NCBI RefSeq assembly: GCF_022701195.1 | Contig: NZ_CP078089.1 | Location: 1,364,001 to 1,428,000, forward strand | Length of the DNA: 64,000 bases | Source: Allobaculum mucilyticum | GTDB taxonomy: Bacteria; Bacillota_I; Bacilli_A; Erysipelotrichales; Erysipelotrichaceae | Reading direction: 5' to 3' | In this document: positions 27,626 through 36,165 of the stretch, one piece after another | Layout: each line of letters opens with the position of its first letter | Numbering within the stretch: position 1 is the stretch's first letter | Program-made: the position numbers and the translations under genes | Notes under the pieces: model-generated | What the model saw: only the letters and a program-made list of their open reading frames with translations | Database searches by the model: none | What the model was told of the DNA's origin: nothing

Positions 27626-29321
27626 CAATGTCATTAAGTTAATTTCGAACGAGGATCTCCAATCGCACTAAGAAGAGGTCCTCTTTTTTCAAGGCTTATA
27701 AAACCAGTTTTTGCTAATCGTAAAAACTGGTTTTTATTTTGCATAAATTGATTTTGTCGGTTCAAAAGGTTGTTTTTTTTCACCCCGCCGTGCGGCCGCG
27801 TAGCGGCCAGTCAGGTGATGAAAGGAAAAATCACCTATGTCTGACACCAGTAATCTATGCGATAAATTCAGAAGATCTTTTAACCGCGCAATAGCGGCTG
27901 AAATCTGTAAACCTGAAATTTTTTCTAATCCCCAAACGGATTTCTCCAGAAACAGAAATCTGAACCTGTTACCTGTTATCTCTATTTCCTATCGGGCAGA
28001 TACCCGGTCAATCAGTGCTTCACTCCCACAGCTTCATCCGTCTCTGTCTTCAGCTTCTTTATCCGCTATCTCCCAGGCAAGACAGAAAATCAAATCGTCT
28101 CTATATATCGGCGTTTTCAACAGAATGAGCCAGGGGTTCCGCTATCTTGATACCGAGCGTTTCAAAAGTTACAGGCTCCTGGCCGTGGACGGCTCGGAAC
28201 TGCGCGTCTCGCCTGACGGTAACGATTTATCGACTTATGGAGGGTCCAAGAAAGGCGGAAAGCGCCATTACTTCCATGCCAACATGCTTTACGATGTCTT
28301 GAATCACACCTGCGTCGATATGGTACTGCAGCCCGGCTCCGAGAAGAATGAAGACTCTGCTTTCCTTGATCTGGCAGAGCGGGTCGAAGATCCGAACGTT
28401 ATCTACACCTGTGACAGAGGATACGAATGCCTCATGACATTTCACCGGCTCGATCAATCCGGAAAACACTTCGTCATTCGAATCAAAGATGAATCCTCCG
28501 CAACCAGTATTCTGAAGCACTATCCCACACCGGAAACCGAAGAGTATGACATTCCGTTTGATGTAACTTTAACTTCCAGGAACAATAAGAAGGTTAAGGA
28601 GAACTGGGATACATACAAGTACATTTCGTCTTATCCAAAACACCCTGAGTTTTCAAACGGTGTAACGGAGCTGCCCCTCCATGGAAGAGCAGTCAGATTT
28701 AAGGTTAAATGCGGGGAAAAAGAGTCCTTTATTACACTCTTTACCAACCTCTCTGCTGATTCCTTCAGCACGGATGATCTGAAGAAAATCTACCGGCTGC
28801 GCTGGCAGATCGAAATCAGTTTCAGAGATCTCAAAAGAGAGCTGGGCCTGGAACATATTCACGGCAGAAAGAAAGAAGTGGTCATTGGAGAGGTGTACGC
28901 CAAGATGACCATTTACAACATGAATTCGAGAATCCGTAATCACGTCGAAAAAAGGAAGAAGACTCGCCTTCGGCTGGAACGGGCTGTGAAACGGAAGACG
29001 GAACGAAAAATCGACTTTACCTTTCTTATGGCTGCAACTCGATCGTTCTTCTGGAATGAAGGAACCTATACCGGAGCAGGGCTTATTAAACTTCTGGAAC
29101 GAAAGACAGAATCTGTTCGCCCTGATCGACCGCGAAGGTAAAAAGGAAAAAGCAAAGAAATAGGTAGAACAGCTTGATAAAGCACTAATTAACGACAGGG
29201 TGATTTTTTTTAACACGAAAAAATTACCCTTTTCGTCGTGCTTCCTCTTCTTAGAACAATCCTTCTACTCCTCTGGTTCAGGAACTTCAGCGAGGTTTAC
29301 GACTTTAACTTAATGACATTG
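27626..29321 (+). mobile_element. IS4-family insertion sequence, copy 3 (intact)
   Basis: 1,696 bp with perfect 17-bp ends identical to those of copy 1 (27626-27642 and 29305-29321) and a 9-bp target duplication. The left end holds two T-tailed hairpins (around 27670-27690 and 27702-27736) that would stop incoming transcription. The leader hairpin GGCCGC-GTA-GCGGCC lies at 27794-27808, and a post-transposase hairpin (29198-29230) carries the shared CCCTTTTCGTCGTGC tail. The element appears complete. Confidence 0.92.
27837..29141 (+). CDS. IS4-family transposase, copy 3
   Basis: 434 residues, GAAAGGAAAAA before the start. Catalytic motifs are LAVDGSELRV, YTCDRGYECL and the YREK block YRLRWQIEISFRDLKRE. 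The C terminus is basic, as usual. The frame is intact and the element's ends are intact. Similarity to copy 2 is strong across the whole length (for example KDESSxTSILKHYPTP in both), so the two are related types, not identical copies. Confidence 0.93.
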   Translation: MSDTSNLCDKFRRSFNRAIAAEICKPEIFSNPQTDFSRNRNLNLLPVISISYRADTRSISASLPQLHPSLSSASLSAISQARQKIKSSLYIGVFNRMSQGFRYLDTERFKSYRLLAVDGSELRVSPDGNDLSTYGGSKKGGKRHYFHANMLYDVLNHTCVDMVLQPGSEKNEDSAFLDLAERVEDPNVIYTCDRGYECLMTFHRLDQSGKHFVIRIKDESSATSILKHYPTPETEEYDIPFDVTLTSRNNKKVKENWDTYKYISSYPKHPEFSNGVTELPLHGRAVRFKVKCGEKESFITLFTNLSADSFSTDDLKKIYRLRWQIEISFRDLKRELGLEHIHGRKKEVVIGEVYAKMTIYNMNSRIRNHVEKRKKTRLRLERAVKRKTERKIDFTFLMAATRSFFWNEGTYTGAGLIKLLERKTESVRPDRPRR

Positions 29322-29383
29322 GCGTTTTTCTGCCCCTGCAGCTGGAGAGGAGATCCGTCTGGTCATGGTCTGAAGCGCAAAAA

Positions 29384-29411
29384 AAAGCCGACAGCGTTAG
29401 GCTGCGGCTTT
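29384..29411 (-). terminator. Terminator of the GH77 gene
   Basis: On the minus strand AAAGCCGCAGC, a five-base loop and GCTGTCGGCTTT are followed by TTTTTT. The upstream arm overlaps the last codons and stop of the gene. Confidence 0.85.
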
Positions 29412-30896
29412 TTCTTCTGCGGGGGCGGAGATGCGTCCGGCTTCTTTGAGCCATTCGCTGACCTTTTTGAGTTCGGCTGGGAATGTCTTGAAGTCCTTCA
29501 GCTTCCAGGTCCAGTTGGGGGCATCTTTGTTTTCCGGATCATTGATGCGGCCCTGTTCCTTGAGTCCGATGACATCCTGCATTGCCAGTATGACCAGATC
29601 GGCTTCGCTGTTGATGGCAAAATGGCACACCAGATCGTGGAAGGGACGATGCTCGTATTCGCGCTTTTTAAAGAAGCGGCGCAGAGCGATCTTCCGGTTA
29701 TTGGTAAACGACGCATAATCCTGCTCGAGGGTCGGCGTATCGTAGAACGATGTGTAGACGACCGACAGCGGCTGCGCCGGCTTTTTGAGGAGTTTGGTCT
29801 CAAGACGGTACTGGAGTACGTCCATGACCGGAATGGAGAATTCTTTTTCCATGCTCTTGAGCGAGGGACGGAGAATTCCCTGGTCCTCAGCGGTAAAGAG
29901 AACATCCGGCAGATCGTTTTTGATCATTTCCATCAGATCTCTTCCCGGACCCTGCGACCACATGCCGTGTTCCGGATTGCGGTCTTCGGGGACTTTCCAG
30001 ATAAAGTCAAAGCCCTTGAAGTGGACGATGCGGATCGCATCAAAGTTGCGGGCTGTCCAGATAAAGCGGCTGCGGAAGGACGTGTACTGTTCCGACTTGA
30101 TGTAGTCGAAGTTGTACATCGGCTTTTCCCACACCTGTCCGTGTTCGTGGTAGTGATCAGGCGGACATCCGGCCAGCTGTACCGGCTTTCCGTCGCCCTG
30201 TACCATGAACTCGCGCTTGTGGCTCCAGACTTCCACGCTGCCCATATTGACGTAGAAGGGGACATCCTGCATGAGCAGAAGACCTTTCTTACGGGCGTAG
30301 GCGCTCACTTCATCGAGCTGTTTATAAAACAGGAACTGAAGAAACTGAATATAGAAGATTTCTTCTACATACGGCCTAAGGTTGATGGACTGCTTTTCCG
30401 GCCAGACCTGGTAATCCAGTTCCCACTCGGTCCAGTCTTTATTTCCGTTCAGCGAACGGAACAGCTCGTATACAGTCCAGTTGTTCAGCCAGAAGGCTTC
30501 TTTCTTAAACTGTTCGAACTCAACTTTCCATTTTTTATAGTTCTTCCGGAATGCTTTGAAGGCTCTCTGGAAGAACGGTTCCTTGAACTGACGGACTGTT
30601 TCGTAATCCACAGCCGTTTTAAACTTGTTGCAGTTGACGACACTGCTCTGTGTAAGAAGTCCCATCTCTGCAAGGCGGTCGATATTGATATAAATCGGAT
30701 CGCCTGCATACGCGCTCGCTGCGCTGTACGGAGAATTTTCCTCCTGCACAGGGTTGATGGGAAGCATGGACCAGATCTTGAAACCAGCATCGGTCAGTTC
30801 ATCGATCATCATGAGGGTTTTCTGTCCCAGATCTCCAATTCCCTGGTTGCCAGGAACAGAGAAAAGCGGTAAAAGAATCCCAGCTTGTCTTTCCAT
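29397..30896 (-). CDS. malQ: 4-alpha-glucanotransferase homologue (GH77), catalytic Asp missing
   Basis: 499 residues, collinear with bacterial amylomaltases: N-terminal GILLPLFSVPGNQGIGDLG, SPYSAASAYAGDPIYINID, and the barrel motifs. In active GH77 enzymes the nucleophile is the Asp of RIDHFRG. Here the sequence is RIVHFKGF, with Val291 (codon GTC at 30024-30026) in that place. The acid/base Glu is present (AEDQG, Glu337), and the third acidic residue sits in FYDTPT (Asp386) instead of the usual THDNDT. Active enzymes transfer maltosyl units between glucans; with these changes this protein is probably inactive or does something else. No other glycogen or maltose gene is near. Confidence 0.85.
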   Translation of the reverse strand: MERQAGILLPLFSVPGNQGIGDLGQKTLMMIDELTDAGFKIWSMLPINPVQEENSPYSAASAYAGDPIYINIDRLAEMGLLTQSSVVNCNKFKTAVDYETVRQFKEPFFQRAFKAFRKNYKKWKVEFEQFKKEAFWLNNWTVYELFRSLNGNKDWTEWELDYQVWPEKQSINLRPYVEEIFYIQFLQFLFYKQLDEVSAYARKKGLLLMQDVPFYVNMGSVEVWSHKREFMVQGDGKPVQLAGCPPDHYHEHGQVWEKPMYNFDYIKSEQYTSFRSRFIWTARNFDAIRIVHFKGFDFIWKVPEDRNPEHGMWSQGPGRDLMEMIKNDLPDVLFTAEDQGILRPSLKSMEKEFSIPVMDVLQYRLETKLLKKPAQPLSVVYTSFYDTPTLEQDYASFTNNRKIALRRFFKKREYEHRPFHDLVCHFAINSEADLVILAMQDVIGLKEQGRINDPENKDAPNWTWKLKDFKTFPAELKKVSEWLKEAGRISAPAEEKAAA

Positions 30897-31080
30897 TTAG
30901 AATCACCTGCCAGACTTTTTCAGTAGTATTTGTCTAATCTTTCAGTTAAGTGCCGCTATTTTACCATAATTTGTGTATTTTTCATACATATTTTTTGGTT
31001 TACCCAAAGTTTCCGGCATTTTGATTGACAACTGCAAAAGAGTTACTATATCGACGCAAGCGATTATCGAGCAACACAGA

Positions 31081-32313
31081 TTACTTGGATAAACTATCCT
31101 GAACGGATTTGATTCTTTTAGCCAGACCGTCAATTGTCTTTAAAGGCATCGAACAGATCGCAATTCGAATTCCCTTATTGACTTTTACGGTATAAATCTG
31201 CTCTTCCATCAGTGCGGCATGCAGACGGTCTCTTTCATCGTTGTCCATTGCCAGCGTTACAAAGAAGCCTTCTTTGTACGGATAGTGTTTCAGGCCGGCT
31301 TCATCGGCCTGCACGATAAACAGATCGGAGCGTTCTTTGAGCAGATCGACGTATTTCTGCTTTTCAGCAAGGTATTCATCCTGCTTATGTTCCATGATCT
31401 GCGAGAAGGTTTCCATCGCGCCGTTGTTTACGTTTGACCAGGTTGCACGGGCTGTCTTTTCAAAGACAACTTTGAGTTCCTGAACGGCTTCCGGTGTTTT
31501 GCCAAGCAGAATGGCCGCACCGCAGCGAAGACCATAGGAAGTCAGCGATTTGGAAATCGAGAAGGCAACGACAACCGCAACGTTCTCGGAAATTTCATCA
31601 AAGCAGGTAAAGTATTTCTTGGCATAGCGTCCCTGATACGAGAAGTCGATGTAGGCGATATCGTTGATCAGAACGACAGAGTGTGTTTTGGAGCATTCGT
31701 TAAGGAAAGCGATGACTTCTTTCCACTCATCGATCGTCATCGAATAGCCAGTCGGGTTCTGGCACGGGTCATTGATGATCAGAACCAGGCGGTCCTGCTC
31801 TTCCATGACAGAACGGCAGACGGCTTTGAAGTCGGCCATGTTGAAATGATCGCCTTCAAACAGGGAGTAGGCTTTTGTTTTCAGGTTGTGCATCTGCGCC
31901 ATCAGGGAATAGGAACCCCAGGCGATTTCCGGAATGATCAGCGTCTGACCGTCTTCCAGGCAGTTTTCGATCGACATGCCGACTGCACCGGTTCCGCCAG
32001 GTGTAGCGATGACTTCCTTGTACAAATTGGAATTGCTGTCAAGAACCCAGTCGATGGCATCTTTCTGGAAATCCGGGTTGCCGGTAAAGCTGGCTGCATA
32101 TTTCGCCAGATGGGTGTTATCCAGAGATTTCAGAGTTGAAAATACGGTGTCGAATGCAGCAAGTTTGCCTTCTTCGGTGTACAGAGAACCGATGACGGCA
32201 TCGCTGACGTTTTCTGCTCCGTATTTTTCTTTCGCCTGCCGGGCGGCTTCGACGATGACGAAGACGGTATCAACAATCGGTTTGCGGTTTACGCTGTCTT
32301 TGATAAAACTCAT
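31081..32313 (-). CDS. Class I/II PLP-dependent aminotransferase, probably aromatic
   Basis: 410 residues. The PLP lysine is in SISKSLTSYGLRCG, with upstream NDPCQNPTGY (Asn/Asp/Pro cofactor contacts) and NDIAYIDF. The fold-type I layout resembles aspartate/aromatic aminotransferases. The gene overlaps pheA by 4 bp (ATGA), so it is translated with it. Position in an operon with chorismate mutase/prephenate dehydratase, opposite aroB-aroC-aroA-tyrA, suggests it converts phenylpyruvate and 4-hydroxyphenylpyruvate to Phe and Tyr. Aspartate as substrate cannot be excluded from sequence. Confidence 0.85.
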   Translation of the reverse strand: MSFIKDSVNRKPIVDTVFVIVEAARQAKEKYGAENVSDAVIGSLYTEEGKLAAFDTVFSTLKSLDNTHLAKYAASFTGNPDFQKDAIDWVLDSNSNLYKEVIATPGGTGAVGMSIENCLEDGQTLIIPEIAWGSYSLMAQMHNLKTKAYSLFEGDHFNMADFKAVCRSVMEEQDRLVLIINDPCQNPTGYSMTIDEWKEVIAFLNECSKTHSVVLINDIAYIDFSYQGRYAKKYFTCFDEISENVAVVVAFSISKSLTSYGLRCGAAILLGKTPEAVQELKVVFEKTARATWSNVNNGAMETFSQIMEHKQDEYLAEKQKYVDLLKERSDLFIVQADEAGLKHYPYKEGFFVTLAMDNDERDRLHAALMEEQIYTVKVNKGIRIAICSMPLKTIDGLAKRIKSVQDSLSK

Positions 32314-33398
32314 AATTCGTTATCCTTTCTGATTGAATAGCTGCCCAGGCTGCGAACGGAAGCGCAGACGGGCTTAAGTGCCTGCAGGCAGGCATCAATG
32401 TTTTCTTTTGAAGTGCGGCCGGCCAGCTGAATAAAGAAGAAGTACTCAAACGGACGGCTTTTGACCGGCCGGGACTGCAGGCTGTCCATGTTGAGATCAA
32501 AGGCGGAAATGACATTAATCGCCCGGGCAAGCGAACCGGCTGTATCGGGTACAGTCAGCAGCAGGCCGGTAAAGTCCTCTTCCTGCGATTCCGGCTGGGC
32601 ACTGATGACAAGAAAGCGGGTGGTATTCGCCGCGCTGCTTTCAATATTTTCCGCAAGAACGTCCAGACCATACAGAACTGCGTTCTCTCTGGCACCGATC
32701 GCGGCTTTTTTCGGATCATTTTCTCTTGCGATATACTGCGCGGCCATTGCGGTATTCGGGTAGCAGACCGTTTTGGCGCCTAAAGCGTCGACGAACTTTC
32801 TCGACTGCCAGATCGCCTGATCTTTCGAATAGACCCACTCAATATCCGTCAGTGCTGCGCCCTTTACACCTAACAGGCACTGGCGGATGCGGGCATCGGC
32901 GCCCTGGGTAATGAAAACCGGATATTCGCGCAGTGCATCAAGCACTTCGCCAACAACGCCCGAATTGGAGTTTTCAATCGGTACGACGCCATAGCGGACT
33001 TCGCCTTTGGTTACCAGGGAAAAGACATCGTCAAAGCTCGAACATGAAACCGGCGTGCCATACGGAAACAGACTGCGGGTTACGGAATGCGCAAAGGCGC
33101 CTTCCACGCCGCAGTATGCCACTTTGTTTTCATTGAGCAGCTCGCGCTGGTACTTTTTGGACAGTTCCATCAGCATCGCAATCCAGCTGCTGAAGTCTTC
33201 TTTCAGTGCCGGGTTGTCTACGCGCTCCTTGCACTGTTCGAGCACCTGCTTTTCTCTGTCGCCATCAAAAATGGGCAGACCATGCTCTTTTTTATAGGCA
33301 GCAACGTTTCGCGTAGCAGCCATGCGCTCTTCAAACAGCCGGGCAAGCTGCGTGTCGATGCGGTCAATTTCTTTTCTGGCTTCTTCAAGCTGATTCAT
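32310..33398 (-). CDS. pheA: Bifunctional chorismate mutase / prephenate dehydratase
   Basis: 362 residues from the ATG at 33398; a GTG three codons upstream is in frame without a clear ribosome binding site. Residues 1-85 are an AroQ-type chorismate mutase (LEEARKEIDRIDTQLARLF, YKKEHGLPIFDGDRE). Residues 95-275 are prephenate dehydratase (YCGVEGAFAH, VPIENSNSGVVGEV, NTTRFLVI with the catalytic Thr). A C-terminal ACT domain (TVPDTAGSLARAI, LQSRPVKSRPFEYFFF) normally binds Phe for feedback inhibition. The enzyme takes chorismate to phenylpyruvate. First gene of the leftward pair with the aminotransferase. Confidence 0.95.
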   Translation of the reverse strand: MNQLEEARKEIDRIDTQLARLFEERMAATRNVAAYKKEHGLPIFDGDREKQVLEQCKERVDNPALKEDFSSWIAMLMELSKKYQRELLNENKVAYCGVEGAFAHSVTRSLFPYGTPVSCSSFDDVFSLVTKGEVRYGVVPIENSNSGVVGEVLDALREYPVFITQGADARIRQCLLGVKGAALTDIEWVYSKDQAIWQSRKFVDALGAKTVCYPNTAMAAQYIARENDPKKAAIGARENAVLYGLDVLAENIESSAANTTRFLVISAQPESQEEDFTGLLLTVPDTAGSLARAINVISAFDLNMDSLQSRPVKSRPFEYFFFIQLAGRTSKENIDACLQALKPVCASVRSLGSYSIRKDNEL

Positions 33399-33562
33399 AG
33401 TTATCACCGGATGTATTTTACCATTGCTTTCAGACGGCTTTCATCTGTTTTCATGAGTGCCTGCCAGAATAGACGCCGTATGTTGAGTCGATCATGGAAA
33501 AGCGCGCCGGAATTCAGTCTGCCCCCGTGCATTTACTCTGTGAATTTCCGCTTTGCGCCCTC

Positions 33563-33594
33563 AAATGCCGCTCCGGCTTCTGTCCGGCATTTTT
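33563..33594 (+). promoter_or_regulatory. Terminator-like hairpin in the aroB leader
   Basis: AAATGCCG (33563-33570) pairs with CGGCATTT (33585-33592) and is followed by TTT on the plus strand. No plus-strand gene lies upstream, so it may be an attenuator in the aro leader. The 33399-33749 gap otherwise holds the divergent promoters; no T-box consensus is visible. Confidence 0.4.
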
Positions 33595-33749
33595 CTGATG
33601 CTAAAATACGGACAACTCTGTTCTTTATTCATCGGGTCTATTCATCGTGCACACTCTGCATGCAAAATCACAGAACAGATCAATCGATAATCTGGAACAG
33701 TGCATCAGAGCTGCAGCCCGTTTTTTATGCTGCAGTGCGAGGAGAATAC

Positions 33750-34772
33750 ATGCTCTTAAACGTCAGTCTTCCTGGACACAGCTATCCGATCGTCATCGAA
33801 AACGGATGTCTGAACCAGATCCGAGCCTATTTAAATACCGATCGAAAAACCATGCTTGTCTGCGACAGCGGCATCCCGAAGCAGTGGGTCGATCTTGTCT
33901 GTAATCAGCTGTCCGATGCCTCCCTGTTCTGCTTTGAACAGGGCGAAGGTTCAAAGAATATGCAGACACTTGAAGCGCTGCTGAGTGCCATGGTCGATGC
34001 CGGGCTCAACCGCAAAAGCCAGGTGATCGCACTTGGCGGTGGTGTCACCGGCGATATGGCCGGCTTTGCTTCTGCCATCTACATGCGCGGCATCGATTTC
34101 TATAACTTCCCGACAACCGTCCTTTCTCAGGTCGATTCATCCGTCGGCGGAAAAACAGCCGTAGACTTAGGCCGTGTCAAAAACATCGTCGGCGCCTTCT
34201 GGCAGCCAAAGGCGGTTCTGATTGACCCTCAGGTGCTTTCTACACTCGATGAAAGACAGCAGGCAGCAGGACTTGCGGAAGCACTCAAAATGGGCCTGCT
34301 CTTTGATGAAAAACTCGTCGAAGCCTTCGAGCAGGATACTCTCGATCTTCCGGCAATCATCGCCCGCTCTGTGGATCTCAAGCGGCAGGTCGTTGAAGAA
34401 GATGAAAAAGAAGCGGGTCTGCGCAAAGCACTCAACTTCGGTCATACCATCGGTCACGCGATTGAAGGAAGCTTTGAAAACTATGAATACCTGCATGGCG
34501 AATGCATTGCTGCTGGCATGCTTTACTTTGTCGAAGATGAAGCGCTGCGTGATCGCATCCGCTCCATCTGCACCCGTCTTAATCTTCCTGAAATCCGTAC
34601 CTTTGATGCGCAAAGCGTAAAACAGCTGCTGCGCTCGGATAAAAAAGGAAACGAAACCGGCATTGCGTGCGTCTTTGTCGACCGTCCGGGCTCCTTCCGT
34701 TTTGAAACGCTGAAGCCTGAAGAAATCGACAGACTTGTTGAAGAGGATGTCTATGAAAAACACATTCGGTGA
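33750..34772 (+). CDS. aroB: 3-dehydroquinate synthase
   Basis: 340 residues from the ATG at 33750, GGAG nine bases upstream; the frame is open far upstream but without a better start. The NAD-binding ALGGGVTGDMAGF, the metal and substrate motif PTTVLSQVDSSVGGKTAV, and the histidines of LNFGHTIGHAIE are all present. It converts DAHP to 3-dehydroquinate, step two of the shikimate pathway. It is the first gene of the rightward aro cluster and overlaps aroC by 20 bp. Confidence 0.96.
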   Translation: MLLNVSLPGHSYPIVIENGCLNQIRAYLNTDRKTMLVCDSGIPKQWVDLVCNQLSDASLFCFEQGEGSKNMQTLEALLSAMVDAGLNRKSQVIALGGGVTGDMAGFASAIYMRGIDFYNFPTTVLSQVDSSVGGKTAVDLGRVKNIVGAFWQPKAVLIDPQVLSTLDERQQAAGLAEALKMGLLFDEKLVEAFEQDTLDLPAIIARSVDLKRQVVEEDEKEAGLRKALNFGHTIGHAIEGSFENYEYLHGECIAAGMLYFVEDEALRDRIRSICTRLNLPEIRTFDAQSVKQLLRSDKKGNETGIACVFVDRPGSFRFETLKPEEIDRLVEEDVYEKHIR

Positions 34773-35874
34773 CAACATCACAATGACGATCTTTGGCGAA
34801 AGCCACGGTGAAATGATCGGTGCTGTTCTGGACGGTCTGCCAGCCGGCTTTGAAATCGACATGGACCGGCTCGACTGGGAAATGGAAAAGCGCAAAGCCA
34901 AAGGCAAGCTGTCCACACGCCGTCATGAAGCGGATGCCATTCGCATTGTCTCCGGTTTCTTTGAAGGAAAAACAACCGGAACGCCGCTGACGATCCTCAT
35001 TGAAAACACAAATACCCGCTCCCAGGACTATGCGGCTTTAAAAAGCCGGCTTCGTCCGGGCCATGCGGACTGGACCGCGTTTGAAAAATACAAAGGCTAT
35101 CAGGACTACCGGGGAGGCGGTCATTTCTCCGGCCGCATTACCGCTGCTGCAGTTGCAGCCGGTGCAATCTGCCGCCAGATTCTGGAACAGAAAGGCGTTC
35201 GGATCGGTACGCAGATCCGCAAACTCAAAGACGTCGAAGCCACGTCTCTTGCCAGCCTTTCGTATGACGAACTTCCCGATACGCTTAATGCATTTAGTGA
35301 AAAGGAATTTCCTGTTCTGGATGCAGAAATCGAAGAACAGATGAAAGCTGTCATTGAACAGGCTGCAGAAAACCTGGACAGCGTCGGCGGCATTCTGCAG
35401 ACCGGCGTAACCGGCTTTCCTGCCGGCATTGGCGAACCGTTTTTCGACTCCGTGGAAAGCCGGCTTGCTCATGTTCTCTTTTCCATCCCTGCCGTAAAAG
35501 GCGTTACCTTTGGGGCAGGAAGTGAATTTGCCTCGATGAACGGCTCGCAGGCCAACGATCCCATCCAGTGGAGCGAAGAGGGTACGCTTTACACTTCGAC
35601 CAATAACAATGGCGGCATCAACGGTGGAATCACCAACGGCATGCCGATTCTCTTTGAAACCATCGTCAAGCCGACACCGTCGATCTACCTTGAACAGGAC
35701 AGCGCAGACTATCTGAATCATGAAAACGTAAAACTGGCCATCAAAGGCCGTCACGATCCGGCCATTATCCACCGCGCCAGAGCAGTCGTTGATGCGATGT
35801 GCGCCTTCTGCCTGCTCGATCTGTGGATGAGCCATCAGGCAGCCAGCGCCTTTGAGCCGGCCGAAGCAGAGTGA
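34753..35874 (+). CDS. aroC: Chorismate synthase
   Basis: 373 residues from ATG 34753, with AGAGG upstream inside the aroB end. Family signatures are GESHGEMIGAVLDGLPAG, RPGHADWTAFEKYKGYQDYRGGGHFSGR and VVDAMCAFCLLD. It converts 5-enolpyruvylshikimate-3-phosphate to chorismate using reduced FMN. It is the last step before the PheA and TyrA branch encoded in the same locus. The gene order aroB-aroC-aroA-tyrA is common in Bacillota. Confidence 0.96.
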   Translation: MKNTFGDNITMTIFGESHGEMIGAVLDGLPAGFEIDMDRLDWEMEKRKAKGKLSTRRHEADAIRIVSGFFEGKTTGTPLTILIENTNTRSQDYAALKSRLRPGHADWTAFEKYKGYQDYRGGGHFSGRITAAAVAAGAICRQILEQKGVRIGTQIRKLKDVEATSLASLSYDELPDTLNAFSEKEFPVLDAEIEEQMKAVIEQAAENLDSVGGILQTGVTGFPAGIGEPFFDSVESRLAHVLFSIPAVKGVTFGAGSEFASMNGSQANDPIQWSEEGTLYTSTNNNGGINGGITNGMPILFETIVKPTPSIYLEQDSADYLNHENVKLAIKGRHDPAIIHRARAVVDAMCAFCLLDLWMSHQAASAFEPAEAE

Positions 35875-35918
35875 ATGACAGACTGAATAACTGTCTGGAT
35901 GCCTGTCAGTCCAATCAT

Positions 35919-35962
35919 CTGTACAGCCCTCTCTACTGCTGTCTGTACAGTTATCTGTACAG
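35919..35962. repeat. Three copies of the palindrome CTGTACAG
   Basis: The octamer occurs at 35919-35926, 35943-35950 and 35955-35962 in the aroC-aroA gap. It could be a regulator site or part of RNA stems. The rest of 35875-36165 has weak GACAGG/CCTGTC hairpins and the aroA ribosome binding site AAGGAGG; I see no gene. Confidence 0.45.
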
Positions 35963-36165
35963 GCTGTAAATCAGCGACAGGTATCGGTTTATTTCTGTTT
36001 TTTTCCTGTCTGAGCAACGACAGGTGCAAGAGAGGCAGGTTGGCCTTGCCTTTCTGATCCTTTAAAATAACCCAGAGACCAGAGCCGTTCTTCTTCTGTT
36101 CTGCGTCTAGTCCATCCTGACTGCCCCAGGCGCAGACAGGATGCTGCAAGGAGGCTGTTTTATTT

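Noticed and set aside
29238-30872. 544-codon plus-strand frame opposite the GH77 gene
   Set aside because: Shadow frame; starts inside the IS4 right end and has no recognisable domain.
33087-33749. N-terminal extension of aroB in the open upstream frame
   Set aside because: Known AroB proteins start like the product from 33750, which has GGAG at the right distance; the upstream part overlaps pheA.
33408-33749. T-box or other tRNA-sensing leader for the aro genes
   Set aside because: The conserved T-box antiterminator sequence is not present on either strand.
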